Assembly: GCF_022606295.1 (NCBI RefSeq)
Contig: NZ_JAHHZS010000010.1
Location: forward strand, 62,001 to 126,000
DNA from: Arthrobacter bambusae
GTDB lineage: Bacteria > Actinomycetota > Actinomycetes > Actinomycetales > Micrococcaceae
Direction: 5' to 3'
DNA length: 64,000 nt
Shown here: positions 48,918 through 56,693 of the stretch, in pieces
Numbering within the stretch: the first letter of the stretch is position 1
Layout of the letters: the number at the start of each line of letters is the position of its first letter
Notes under the pieces: model-generated
What the model was told of the DNA's origin: nothing
The model's input: the letters and a program-made list of their open reading frames with translations, nothing else
Database searches by the model: none
Program-made: the position numbers and the translations under genes

Positions 48918-50182
48918 GGTGCCGGGGTCCAGTTGGTGCCGCCGTCGGCGGTGGTGTACCGGGTGGTGAGTGTGGTGCAGCCGGTCTTCCCGGCAGTGCA
49001 GGTGGTCTTGGTCGCGTCGACGAGGCCCTTGGCGGCGTCTCGGAATTGGATTCCGAGCGAGTTAGCCCCTAAGGGGATCCCCGACGTCGCGATCGGCTGG
49101 AACTGGGCGTCGGCGGTGACCTTGAGTAGCTGTACGGCGCTGGTCACGATGGCGGCGTCGCTGCCGTAGGTGCTGGCGAGGCCGTTGAGCGGCCCGGGGG
49201 CGATGTTCGGGAGCTCCGCCGAGGCGCCCTTTTTGAACGTGGCGCCGTCATGCGTCACGTAGACGGTCGCAGTGCTTCCGGTTCCATTCGGTGCTAGTGC
49301 GACAGCTGCCACCCCGGTGCCCAGTTGCAGGAGCGAGATCGAGGGAGCGCCCTGGTACCCCGGTGGCGGCATCGATCCTTGGATGCTCGGGCTGATGTCC
49401 GTGAAGGATTGGCCGTTGTCGGTGCTCGACCAGAGGTGGGTGTCCATCGCTCCGCCGCTCACGAGCAGGGTTGATCCAGCCCAGGCGGCATGCGATGCCG
49501 GGCCTGGCAGGGAGACCCGCTGGAGAGCGCCGCCCGACGTCGAGACGTAGGCGCCCGTGTAGGTCGACACCGTCGCCCCTCCTTCGTGTGGCGGGCCGAC
49601 TATCCAGTGCTTGCCGTCACCGGAGAGCGATACGTCGACGTATGGCACCGGGGTCGGCAGGACAACCTGGTTGGTCGTCCATGTGGCGCCCGAATCGGAG
49701 CTGTTGGCCACTACCATGGTGGTGCCCTGCACCCCTGCCTCAACGATGACGGATCCCGCCTGGGCGATCGAGCGGCCCGTGCTTGGCGCCACCGGAAACA
49801 CGACATCCGGCCACAGTGACGCCGCGCCAACCGGGTTTGTCGATCCGATCAGCATGATCGGTTCGCCCGGGACACCGGTAGGGCTCGACGGGGGCAGCGA
49901 GTCAGTGCCCGAAGGAGACTGGGAGGTGTTCGGGCTGCTGGCCCCTGGAGCGGATAGGGGCGGACCGCCGACGCCTGCCCACGGTTGGATGATCAGGAAC
50001 GCCGCGGCGATGGCCGCAGCCGCCTCGGCAGCCAAGGCTGTGAAGCGCCACTTCGCGTGGGGCCGCCCGTGTGCTGTTTTCTCCTCGCCTGCGTGTATGC
50101 CTTCTTTGATTCGCGCCCATGCACGGCGCTCGGCGTCCTCGGGCATGCGCCGCTTGGCGGGCACTTCATCGAAGATGTTCAT
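48914..50182 (-). CDS. Putative anti-sigma factor with extracytoplasmic BNR-like repeats
   Basis: A 422-residue single-pass membrane protein. The cytoplasmic N-terminus (about 45 residues, MNIFDEVPAKRRMPEDAERRAWARIKE) may bind the sigma factor of the upstream gene. A helix WRFTALAAEAAAAIAAAFLIIQPW follows, then a Pro/Ser/Thr linker and a beta-propeller-like domain with repeats such as NSSDSGATWTTNQV, STDNGQSFTDISP and THDGATFKKG (Ycf48/BNR pattern). It follows the sigma gene by 3 bp. Confidence 0.8.
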   Translation of the reverse strand: MNIFDEVPAKRRMPEDAERRAWARIKEGIHAGEEKTAHGRPHAKWRFTALAAEAAAAIAAAFLIIQPWAGVGGPPLSAPGASSPNTSQSPSGTDSLPPSSPTGVPGEPIMLIGSTNPVGAASLWPDVVFPVAPSTGRSIAQAGSVIVEAGVQGTTMVVANSSDSGATWTTNQVVLPTPVPYVDVSLSGDGKHWIVGPPHEGGATVSTYTGAYVSTSGGALQRVSLPGPASHAAWAGSTLLVSGGAMDTHLWSSTDNGQSFTDISPSIQGSMPPPGYQGAPSISLLQLGTGVAAVALAPNGTGSTATVYVTHDGATFKKGASAELPNIAPGPLNGLASTYGSDAAIVTSAVQLLKVTADAQFQPIATSGIPLGANSLGIQFRDAAKGLVDATKTTCTAGKTGCTTLTTRYTTADGGTNWTPAP

Positions 50183-50185
50183 CGT

Positions 50186-50755
50186 CTATTCCCCTCGGGC
50201 TTCTGCGGGTCGGTTGATCTCCTGAAGGCGGGCCCGGGCGCGGGACAGCCGTGAGCGCACGGTGCCTATCGGCACATGCAGGGCATCCGCGGCCGCTTTG
50301 TAGTCGAGCTCGGCGAACACACACGCGGCCAGGACTTCTTGCTCGCCTCGGGGGAGGCGTCTTATGGCAGCCAGAACGGCGGCCATCCGCCGCTCGGAAT
50401 CGATGTGCTCGGCGACGTCCTCAGCGGGATCTGTGACCTCGTCGCGCGGAGCCGCTTGCCGCTCGATAGCGAAACGTCGCGCAGCGGACCGCGTCCTGCT
50501 GTGCACCAGATTCGATGCGGTTCCGATCAGCCATGGCAGAGCTGACTCCCGATCCAGAGCCAGCTGTCGTCGGCCCCGCCAGACCTCCAGGAACACGGAG
50601 GACGTGAGATCCTCCGCGGCGTCCCACGAGGCCGTTCGGCGGAAGCAGTAGTTGTAGACCGCGTCGCGATGTCGAACGAACAGGTCGCGGAAGGCGTCTG
50701 TATCGCCTGCAACGCTGCGGTCCCACAACACCTGGCCTGAGATGGACGAACTCAT
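50186..50755 (-). CDS. ECF-type RNA polymerase sigma factor
   Basis: A 189-residue sigma-70 family factor from the ATG at 50755 (MSSSISGQVLWDRS); ATGs at 50770 and 50764 are alternatives. Region 2 is DAFRDLFVRHRDAVYNYCFRRTASWDAAEDLTSSVFLEVWRG, region 4 is LPRGEQEVLAACVFAELDYKAAADALHVPIGTVRSRLSRAR. It lies 3 bp before the putative anti-sigma gene, which is the usual arrangement. Likely autoregulated; no obvious promoter repeat seen. Confidence 0.92.
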   Translation of the reverse strand: MSSSISGQVLWDRSVAGDTDAFRDLFVRHRDAVYNYCFRRTASWDAAEDLTSSVFLEVWRGRRQLALDRESALPWLIGTASNLVHSRTRSAARRFAIERQAAPRDEVTDPAEDVAEHIDSERRMAAVLAAIRRLPRGEQEVLAACVFAELDYKAAADALHVPIGTVRSRLSRARARLQEINRPAEARGE

Positions 50756-51133
50756 GGTCTCCATACCCATTCATGTCTCCGCGAGCACAAAAGTTCCCGC
50801 TGTGCCTTGCCAGTGCCCGAGTTCCACCCACGCCGCCCGGAAACTCGCAGCTGTCCAGGAGACCGAACCGAAATGGTGCACCGAACAGTACCGGCCAAAG
50901 CCGCCCACCCGAGGCACACCCGCCCAGGAGGCAGCAAAGGGCCGCGCCTTTGCCGGCCGCGCCGCCCAGAACCAGCGCGCTAAAGCGACCAGCCACGCCA
51001 AGACACCCAACCCGGACCACAGCCACGGGCCGGAACATTGAAAACGCTCGTGGTCGACGTCGCCCGCGATCTCAGTATCTCCGTGCCCGCCAACTACCGC
51101 TTGCTCCCAGCCTCGAGCGGTAAACAACTGTGA
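50756..51133. other. Intergenic region with no recognised gene
   Basis: About 380 bases. The plus strand has a short C-terminal-like frame ending at 51133 (VDVARDLSISVPANYRLLPASSGKQL), but it has no good start and no partner, so I do not call it. Confidence 0.5.
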
Positions 51134-51135
51134 AG

Positions 51136-51161
51136 CCGGGCTTTGAGGACTCAAAGCCCGG
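51136..51161. terminator. Rho-independent-type hairpin after the C39-like gene
   Basis: CCGGGCTTTG (51136-51145) and CAAAGCCCGG (51152-51161) form a perfect 10-bp stem with a 6-base loop. The C39-like gene's stop codon (51151-51153) lies inside it, so it should end the minus-strand operon. Confidence 0.7.
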
Positions 51162-51717
51162 ATTCTTGCCGCCTATTCCGGAAATGAATTGCCCGGCCTG
51201 AGAAGTGGTCCCAGAACGTCGCGGGATCAAGACGGATGTTTCGCCCTTCGATAGGGTGATGGCTTGAGGGCCGGTGGATCAGCAGGTCGCTGGAAGTCGT
51301 TATGGCTGCTAGCACTGCTAGGTGACCTGATTTGCCGGGAGATTCGAAGGAGGGGCCGACGGAAACGATGAGTGCCCCCGGCCCTCGGGCGGTTTCGATG
51401 AATTCTTCCGTGGTCGAGAACTGTAACCGGTCGGCTTCGAGTCCGTTCTTTTGCCCATGGCGGGCCAGTCCGGCGTGGTGCCAGCCGGTTTGTTCGGTGT
51501 AGGCGCCGTCATGGAGAAGTTCCTCGGTGATCGTTGCCGGAAGAACATGCATGCCGGGGAGGAGCTGTGCGTAGACCATGCGCAGGCATGCGACGCCGCA
51601 GGATCTGGTGTCCCAGAACCGTGCCGCGTTCCGGGACGGGTAGCCCAGGGCTTCCCAGTCGTGGCTGACCATGGAGCTGTAGAAGGGAACTCTTTCACCG
51701 GTCTCAGCCGCTGGCAT
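51151..51717 (-). CDS. C39-like cysteine peptidase (papain-fold)
   Basis: A 188-residue protein. WDTRSCGVACLRMVYAQ has the catalytic Cys of C39-type peptidases, and KSGHLAVLAAI with the later HRPSSHHPIEGRNIRLD fits the His/Asp part. It lacks membrane segments and an ABC domain, so it is a stand-alone cytoplasmic enzyme. C39 relatives cut leader peptides or form peptide bonds in natural-product pathways. It is last in an operon with a cysteine desulfurase-like enzyme (1-bp gap) and ends at a strong hairpin. Confidence 0.7.
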   Translation of the reverse strand: MPAAETGERVPFYSSMVSHDWEALGYPSRNAARFWDTRSCGVACLRMVYAQLLPGMHVLPATITEELLHDGAYTEQTGWHHAGLARHGQKNGLEADRLQFSTTEEFIETARGPGALIVSVGPSFESPGKSGHLAVLAAITTSSDLLIHRPSSHHPIEGRNIRLDPATFWDHFSGRAIHFRNRRQESGL

Positions 51718-51718
51718 T

Positions 51719-52855
51719 TCACGAGGCTTTCATGAGGGAAACGGCCGCGGAAATGGCCAGCGCAGCGTCGCGGGTTTCTTCGGGGGTTGTTGTTCTTCCG
51801 AATCCTATTCGTAGGCTGGACCGGGCCTCGGCTGCGGACAGCCCGATGGCCATGAGCACGTGGGAGGGTTGCTGGTCGTTGCTGTTGCATGCAGAACCGG
51901 CCGAGATCGCTACGTGCGGAACCGCGGACATGAGTTCCCCGGCGTCCAGGCCGGGGATCCTGATGTTCAGGCAGTTCGGCAGGCAAAGCTCCTGCGGGGA
52001 GTTGGTCATGATGTCGGGGTGGTGGGATAGCAGAAGATCCAGGAACATGCTCTTGAGCTGTTTGACCCGTGACCGTTCGTCCGTCAATGCTGCCCGGGAT
52101 AGCTCGAGGGCTTTCGCGAAGCCGACTATCGCCGGGAGGTTCTGGGTTCCGGGGCGTTTGCCGCCCTCTTGTCCTCCGCCGTGAAGCAGGGAGGGGACAC
52201 CCTTGTTGGAGGTCTGGAACTTGTCACTGATGTACAGGGCACCGATTCCTTTGGGCCCGTAAAGCTTGTGGCTGGAGAAACTGACCAGGTCGGCGGGGTA
52301 CTGGGTGATGTCCTCAATCAGGTAGCCGATGGCCTGGGTGGCGTCGGAATGAAGAGGGGCCCCGGCCTCTCCTGTGACCGAAGCGATGTCGGTGATGGGC
52401 TGGACCGAGCCGATTTCGTTGTTGGCCGCCATGACCGAGACAAGCCGTGTCGTCGGTTTGATGGCCCTCTTTACCTCGGTGGGGTTCACGAATCCTTTGT
52501 TGTCTACCGGGAGCACGGTGAGGTCCCCGCCTCCCCGTTGGAAGGCCCGGCAGGCGTCCAGCATGGATTTGTGTTCTATCGCCGTGGTGATGATGTGGTG
52601 TTCCTGGCTGGCTTTGACCATGGATATGGCCCAGTTGTTGGCCTCGGTGGCGCCTGAAGTGAAGAACAGCTCACGGGGACGGCAGCCAAGAAGCCGGACC
52701 ATCTTCCGTCGCGCGCCTTCGATGGCCTCCTGGCTCCTCATCCCTGCCATGTGCGGGCTGGACGGGTTGGCCCAGAACCGGCGTCCGGCGCTGTCGACTA
52801 GATCAGCAACCTCGTCGTCTAGCGGGGTCGTTGCCTGATAATCCAGGTAGATCAT
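51719..52855 (-). CDS. Cysteine desulfurase-like PLP enzyme
   Basis: A 378-residue class V aminotransferase. YLDYQATTPLDDEV at the start, PLP lysine in SFSSHKLYGPKGIGALY, catalytic Cys in ISAGSACNSNDQQPSHVL, and the ATEANNWAIS segment match IscS/NifS/DndA. It is not next to iscU or suf genes here, so it probably feeds sulfur into a special pathway. Its ATG overlaps the end of the unknown gene by 4 bases (52852-52855). Confidence 0.92.
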   Translation of the reverse strand: MIYLDYQATTPLDDEVADLVDSAGRRFWANPSSPHMAGMRSQEAIEGARRKMVRLLGCRPRELFFTSGATEANNWAISMVKASQEHHIITTAIEHKSMLDACRAFQRGGGDLTVLPVDNKGFVNPTEVKRAIKPTTRLVSVMAANNEIGSVQPITDIASVTGEAGAPLHSDATQAIGYLIEDITQYPADLVSFSSHKLYGPKGIGALYISDKFQTSNKGVPSLLHGGGQEGGKRPGTQNLPAIVGFAKALELSRAALTDERSRVKQLKSMFLDLLLSHHPDIMTNSPQELCLPNCLNIRIPGLDAGELMSAVPHVAISAGSACNSNDQQPSHVLMAIGLSAAEARSSLRIGFGRTTTPEETRDAALAISAAVSLMKAS

Positions 52856-53607
52856 GCTGCTCTCCGCCCAAGGTCCTCGGAACTGTAGGGGATCGAGACG
52901 AAATCGTGTGTCTTTGCATCGAAGAACACCTGCACAACGGCTTCCTGCCCCTGGGATTTCCGGGCGAGGTACATCTCTGTTCCCTTGATGACTTTGTCCT
53001 TGTCCGCTACCCGGTTGAAATCAAAGACGACCCGGGAGGATCGCTGCCGTGATGCGCTTAGTCGTTTGAACGACAAATCGAGGTACTCGCTGACAATGAG
53101 CGGGCAACGTGGAATGCCCGCCCCTGCCTCGTTGACGGCCCCGGCAATGACTTTCGGGTAGAGGTCGGAGTCGAAGAGGATTTCGGTCCCTTCCAGCCGC
53201 AGCGATTCGTCCGAGTCCATGTCTTTCAGCCATCGCTTGAGGAACCGGGCGGAACGATTCCGCAACGTACGTTCCTTCACAACCTCGAAGCTCACCCCGA
53301 AAGGGGCACAGAGTTCCAGAAGCGCCGACGTATCGACTTCGGCGGTGGCTGCGGTCCGCAGCTCTCACACATCCTGGGAACAGTCCATGCCCAGGTCGTT
53401 GACGATGATGGTGTACGCCGGTCTCCGCGTCAGAGAATAGGTGCTTTGGAGTTCGTCCCCGAGACGTAGGCCCGACTTCATCGATTCCACGGCGAATTCA
53501 TCGATTCCCGTTGAGACGTCGAAGTAGCCGCACGCAATCAGTACCTGGGTGTCACGCTTTAACGGAAAGGACAAGTCCAATTCAGACAGCAATTGGTTCG
53601 TTTTCAA
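52852..53607 (-). pseudogene. Unknown protein gene interrupted by an in-frame TGA
   Basis: Starting from a TTG at 53607 (behind GAGGAG, inside the end of the EamA gene) the frame runs 80 codons (MKTNQLLSELDLSFPL to GMDCSQDV), meets TGA at 53365-53367, and then continues open in the same frame for 170 more codons to 52852. The later part begins ELRTAATAEVDTSALLEL and has VSFEVVKERTLRN and SASRQRSSRVVFDFNRVA. This is one coding sequence with a nonsense codon, a sequencing error, or recoding; a GTG at 53295 could start a 147-residue product. No family recognised. Confidence 0.65.
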
Positions 53608-54493
53608 CTTCTACTCCTCGTTCTTCAGATGTCAGTTGGTTGCTTGTTTGAGCGCGTGTATCCGTCCAGACGCTGAGTGCGGCACACCCGGTCAGAACGA
53701 TCAGCCCCATGATCTGCCGACCGTCCAGGAACTGGTTCAGGCCAAGTACGCCAACGGCCGAAGCCAGCGCGGGATCCAAAGCCGAGGCCATCGCGAAGGG
53801 AAGCGCGCGCAGACGCTTCATCGCGAAAAGTTCCAGAGAGAATGGAATAACCATGGTCAGCAGTGCCACGACAAGCGCCTGGCCCGCCAACGGGCATGCT
53901 GTCTGCAAATCGGGAGCCGGGGCCAGGAGCTGTCCGGCGAGAACAACCAGGAACGCGACCCACAAAGCCTTGGATAGCACTGCCAGTGGATGGGTCGTGG
54001 CCGGCATGGCCGTCCCTACCCTGATGTAGACGCTCAACAGAATCCCGGTAGCCACGGCCCACAGGATCCCTGCAGGATCCGGCTGACCGGCGTAGTCCAC
54101 AATGAGGAAAAGTCCCGCTACGGCGCCCAAAACCGCAGGCCGGACCGCCCAAGAGCGCGAACGCAGACAGCCGATTGCCAAAGGGACAACGAATTCAACC
54201 GAAACCGCCAGAGACAGCGGGATGTGCGAAATTGCTTGATAGAAGCAAAGCTGCATCAAACCCAAGACGACTCCGTAAGCAACGATGCGGTGCACGGACA
54301 CGGCAGCAGAATGTCGTGCAAACCAGAGGGCAGGTAGGAGCACCAAAGCTCCGATTCCCACCCTCAGACACGTCGCGGTTCCCGCGCCGACGGCTTCAAT
54401 GAGCCCAACGGCCACGCCGTTACCGAGTTGCAGTGCGGTGAGGCTCGCGGCAACCGCAGCCACACCTGCCGAAGCAGTCCCTGGCTTCCTCAT
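53582..54493 (-). CDS. EamA/DMT-family transporter
   Basis: A 303-residue membrane protein with about ten helices, from the ATG at 54493 (MRKPGTASAGVAAVAASLTALQLGNG). Two EamA repeats are visible, e.g. ISHIPLSLAVSVEFVVPLAIG and ALPFAMASALDPALASAVGVLGLNQ. It is similar to RhtA-type exporters of amino acids and metabolites. First gene of the operon with the unknown protein, cysteine desulfurase-like and C39-like genes; its end overlaps the next start by 26 bases. Confidence 0.9.
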   Translation of the reverse strand: MRKPGTASAGVAAVAASLTALQLGNGVAVGLIEAVGAGTATCLRVGIGALVLLPALWFARHSAAVSVHRIVAYGVVLGLMQLCFYQAISHIPLSLAVSVEFVVPLAIGCLRSRSWAVRPAVLGAVAGLFLIVDYAGQPDPAGILWAVATGILLSVYIRVGTAMPATTHPLAVLSKALWVAFLVVLAGQLLAPAPDLQTACPLAGQALVVALLTMVIPFSLELFAMKRLRALPFAMASALDPALASAVGVLGLNQFLDGRQIMGLIVLTGCAALSVWTDTRAQTSNQLTSEERGVEVENEPIAV

Positions 54494-54549
54494 GTGATCC
54501 GTGCACACGACAAAACCACGCCAGCCGTCCCCCATGCCGCCATACGCTT

Positions 54550-54563
54550 ATATTCCCCAATAT
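54550..54563. promoter_or_regulatory. AT-rich palindrome in the EamA operon promoter
   Basis: ATATT-CCCC-AATAT, a perfect 5-bp inverted repeat around CCCC, 57 bases upstream of the EamA start, in an otherwise unusually AT-rich 270-base region. It could be an operator. Confidence 0.4.
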
Positions 54564-54766
54564 GTCGTAACACTCCGCAATTCAACGGCACGCTACAGCA
54601 CCAGCGGATGCTCTTCCAAGTCAAAAAACCGGTGCGGACAGCTTCCTCCCCTTCCTGCCGAGGTCGGGATGACGGATATTTCGCTTTTACAAGTCTGTGT
54701 TACTTGTCCTCCAGGGACACCTCCAAGGGAGAACGGGGCCCTTAGCGTACTCTGACGTCCGTTTTC

Positions 54767-55219
54767 TCAAGCGACCCCAACGTGGTTGCTCGTCCAGGTG
54801 GCTCCCGAATCGGAGCTGTGGGCCACCACCAAGGTGCTGCCCTGCAATCCCGCCTCCACGATGACCGATCCGGCCTGGGCTATTGGGCGTCCCGCGCTCG
54901 GCGCCACTGGAAACGTGACATCCGGCCACAGTGCTGCTGCGCCAACCGGGATTGTCGATCCGATCAGCCTGATCGGATCGCCCGGGACACCGGAAGGGCT
55001 CGACGGCGGCGGCGAACCTGGACTCGAAGGAGACTGGGACGAGGTCGTCGGAATGCTCGGCCCGGGAGGCGATGGCAGCGGACCGTCGACGCCGGCCCGC
55101 GGCTGGGTGACCAGGAATGCCGCCACGATCGTGGCGGCCACAGCCGCCGCAGCCACGGCTGCCAAACGCCGATTCGCCGTGAGCCGTCCGGCTGCGGTTT
55201 CCCCATCGCTTGTGCGCAT
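54767..55219 (-). pseudogene. Truncated paralogue of the BNR-type anti-sigma gene
   Basis: The 150-codon frame matches the first half of the protein at 48914-50182: the helix AVAAAAVAATIVAAFLVTQP, the linker, GDPIRLIGSTIPVGAAALWPDVTFPVAPS and SSDSGATWTSN. Homology to the intact copy stops at about 54780 after SDSGATWT-N and the frame ends in TGA. The first 40 residues of the intact copy, including the cytoplasmic segment, are also missing. It therefore lacks both the sigma-binding end and most of the repeats and is a remnant. Confidence 0.8.
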
Positions 55220-55239
55220 ACCAGTCCGCCCTCCCCGGC

Positions 55240-55968
55240 TCAGCCGCTCAGGGAGCCCTGGGCGGCTTTTTCGGCGGCGGCCCTGCCGCCCCGGCCCCGC
55301 AGGACATGCGCTATGGCGACTGCGAGGAGGGCCCCACCGATCGGACCGGTGGCGTAGATCCAGTATCGGCTGAAGTCACCTGTGATTAGGTCGGGGCCGA
55401 ACGACCTGATCGGGTTCATCGACGCTCCGCTGACCGGGCCACCCCAAAGCCCGGCCATGACGATGTAAGCCGCGATTCCGAATGCCGACAAGGCGCCGAC
55501 GTTCTGCGCCCCGGAGGCGACGGCGAGCACGGTGCTGACGAGTCCCGCAGTCAGCAGGACTTCCAGGGTGAAAGCTTGGAAATCGGTGAATTCCGGGCCC
55601 GGAACGGTCATCCCGTCCTTGCCGTAGTGGCCGAACACGGCCAGGAGCGTGGCGGACGCGAGCGCCGCCCCGGCAGCCTGGACGAGGATATAGCCGGGAA
55701 CTCTTGGCCAGGGGAAGTCCCGGCGCAGGGCGAACGCCAGAGTCACCACGGGGTTCAGGTGGGCCCCGGAAATGGGTCCTACGAAGAGGACGACGGCGAT
55801 GATGGTCAGCGCCGGGGTCATCACCATGGCCGTGTGCCCGAGGCCTCCGTGTGTGGCGGTGTTCACGATGTCGGCGCCGGCTGCGGCCAGCACCAGAAGG
55901 TAGGTCCCGAGGAACTCACCGATGAGGCGCCGTGATCCGTTGCCGGGTTGGTTGAAGGTCCGGATCAT
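55240..55968 (-). CDS. Aquaporin-family channel (MIP) with non-canonical NPA boxes
   Basis: A 242-residue six-helix channel from the ATG at 55968 (MIRTFNQPGNGSRRLIGEFLGTYLLV). The two half-helix loops read SGAHLNPVVT and SGASMNPIRS, that is NPV and NPI instead of NPA. SFGPDLI after the second is usual for MIP channels. It should pass water or small solutes across the plasma membrane; the odd boxes may change selectivity. Confidence 0.9.
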   Translation of the reverse strand: MIRTFNQPGNGSRRLIGEFLGTYLLVLAAAGADIVNTATHGGLGHTAMVMTPALTIIAVVLFVGPISGAHLNPVVTLAFALRRDFPWPRVPGYILVQAAGAALASATLLAVFGHYGKDGMTVPGPEFTDFQAFTLEVLLTAGLVSTVLAVASGAQNVGALSAFGIAAYIVMAGLWGGPVSGASMNPIRSFGPDLITGDFSRYWIYATGPIGGALLAVAIAHVLRGRGGRAAAEKAAQGSLSG

Positions 55969-56049
55969 GCGGTGGTCTTGGACCGAGAGGCCGGGGTGCC
56001 TTCGCCGTCCGGACCGGCCTGCCGCGTCGCGTATTGGCATCTCTCAGGC

Positions 56050-56466
56050 CTAGAACCCGGCGATACGCGCGGAAACGACCGTGTCTTCGCTCAGATGATA
56101 GGAAGCGCAGATCCGGTGGTAGCCGTCCGCGATCCGGGCGGTCGTCCCGGCTTTCCTGCTGCCGCGGATGACCAGGCAGGGTGAGAGTGCCGTACCGGCC
56201 CTGACCCGGCCGAGTTCCTTGGCAACGTCCGGGTCATCGGCTGGCAGCAGTGGCAACCCCGCCGCACGCAGAAGGTCCTTGGCTTTGAATGACACGGTGT
56301 CCGCCTGCTCCAGGGCCTTGACCGCCCGACTGACGGCTTTGGGCCCGGCGATGAGGGAGAGGTAGGAGGCGGCGGCCGGATAGTCGTGTTGTTGCGGTTT
56401 GTCCAGCCACTTCGCCAGCGGCTTGGAGTGGTCTGTGGCGTTGGAAGGTTGGCCGTGTTTGGTCAT
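56050..56466 (-). CDS. ParB/Srx-like hypothetical protein
   Basis: A 138-residue protein; KPLAKWLDKPQQHDYPAAASYLSLI at the start and RIADGYHRICASYHLSEDTVVSARIAGF at the end. The GYHR pattern is the ParB/sulfiredoxin-like GxxR core. It may bind nucleotide or act on partner proteins; unknown. RBS AAAAGGAG precedes the ATG. Confidence 0.7.
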   Translation of the reverse strand: MTKHGQPSNATDHSKPLAKWLDKPQQHDYPAAASYLSLIAGPKAVSRAVKALEQADTVSFKAKDLLRAAGLPLLPADDPDVAKELGRVRAGTALSPCLVIRGSRKAGTTARIADGYHRICASYHLSEDTVVSARIAGF

Positions 56467-56555
56467 GATGCTCCTTTTGATCCGTTGGTGGCGGGCATCC
56501 TGCGTTGCCGGTGGTCCGGATTATCCTCTCCATCGCGGGGGACGGCTAGCAGAAC

Positions 56556-56693
56556 TCAGTCCCAGAAGATGTCGAGCTCCGCGGCGAGGCGACAGCCCTG
56601 ATCCCGGGCGGCGCGAGCTGCGGGAGCACGCGCCCCCGGATCCAGCGGATTGACACCGATTGCCTCCAGCGACACGGCGTCGGCATTGATCAT
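56556..56693 (-). CDS. 45-residue ORF coupled to the PsiD-type decarboxylase gene
   Basis: The frame MINADAVSLEAIGVNPLDPG ends in DIFWD (45 residues). Its ATG overlaps the decarboxylase TGA (ATGA, 56690-56693), so translation would be coupled. GAGGAG lies in the end of the upstream gene. Acidic C-terminus, no known motif. Confidence 0.55.
   Translation of the reverse strand: MINADAVSLEAIGVNPLDPGARAPAARAARDQGCRLAAELDIFWD

Noticed and set aside
50421..51038. A 205-codon minus-strand frame beside the sigma factor
   Set aside because: Overlaps the sigma factor gene in a different frame and has no recognisable features.
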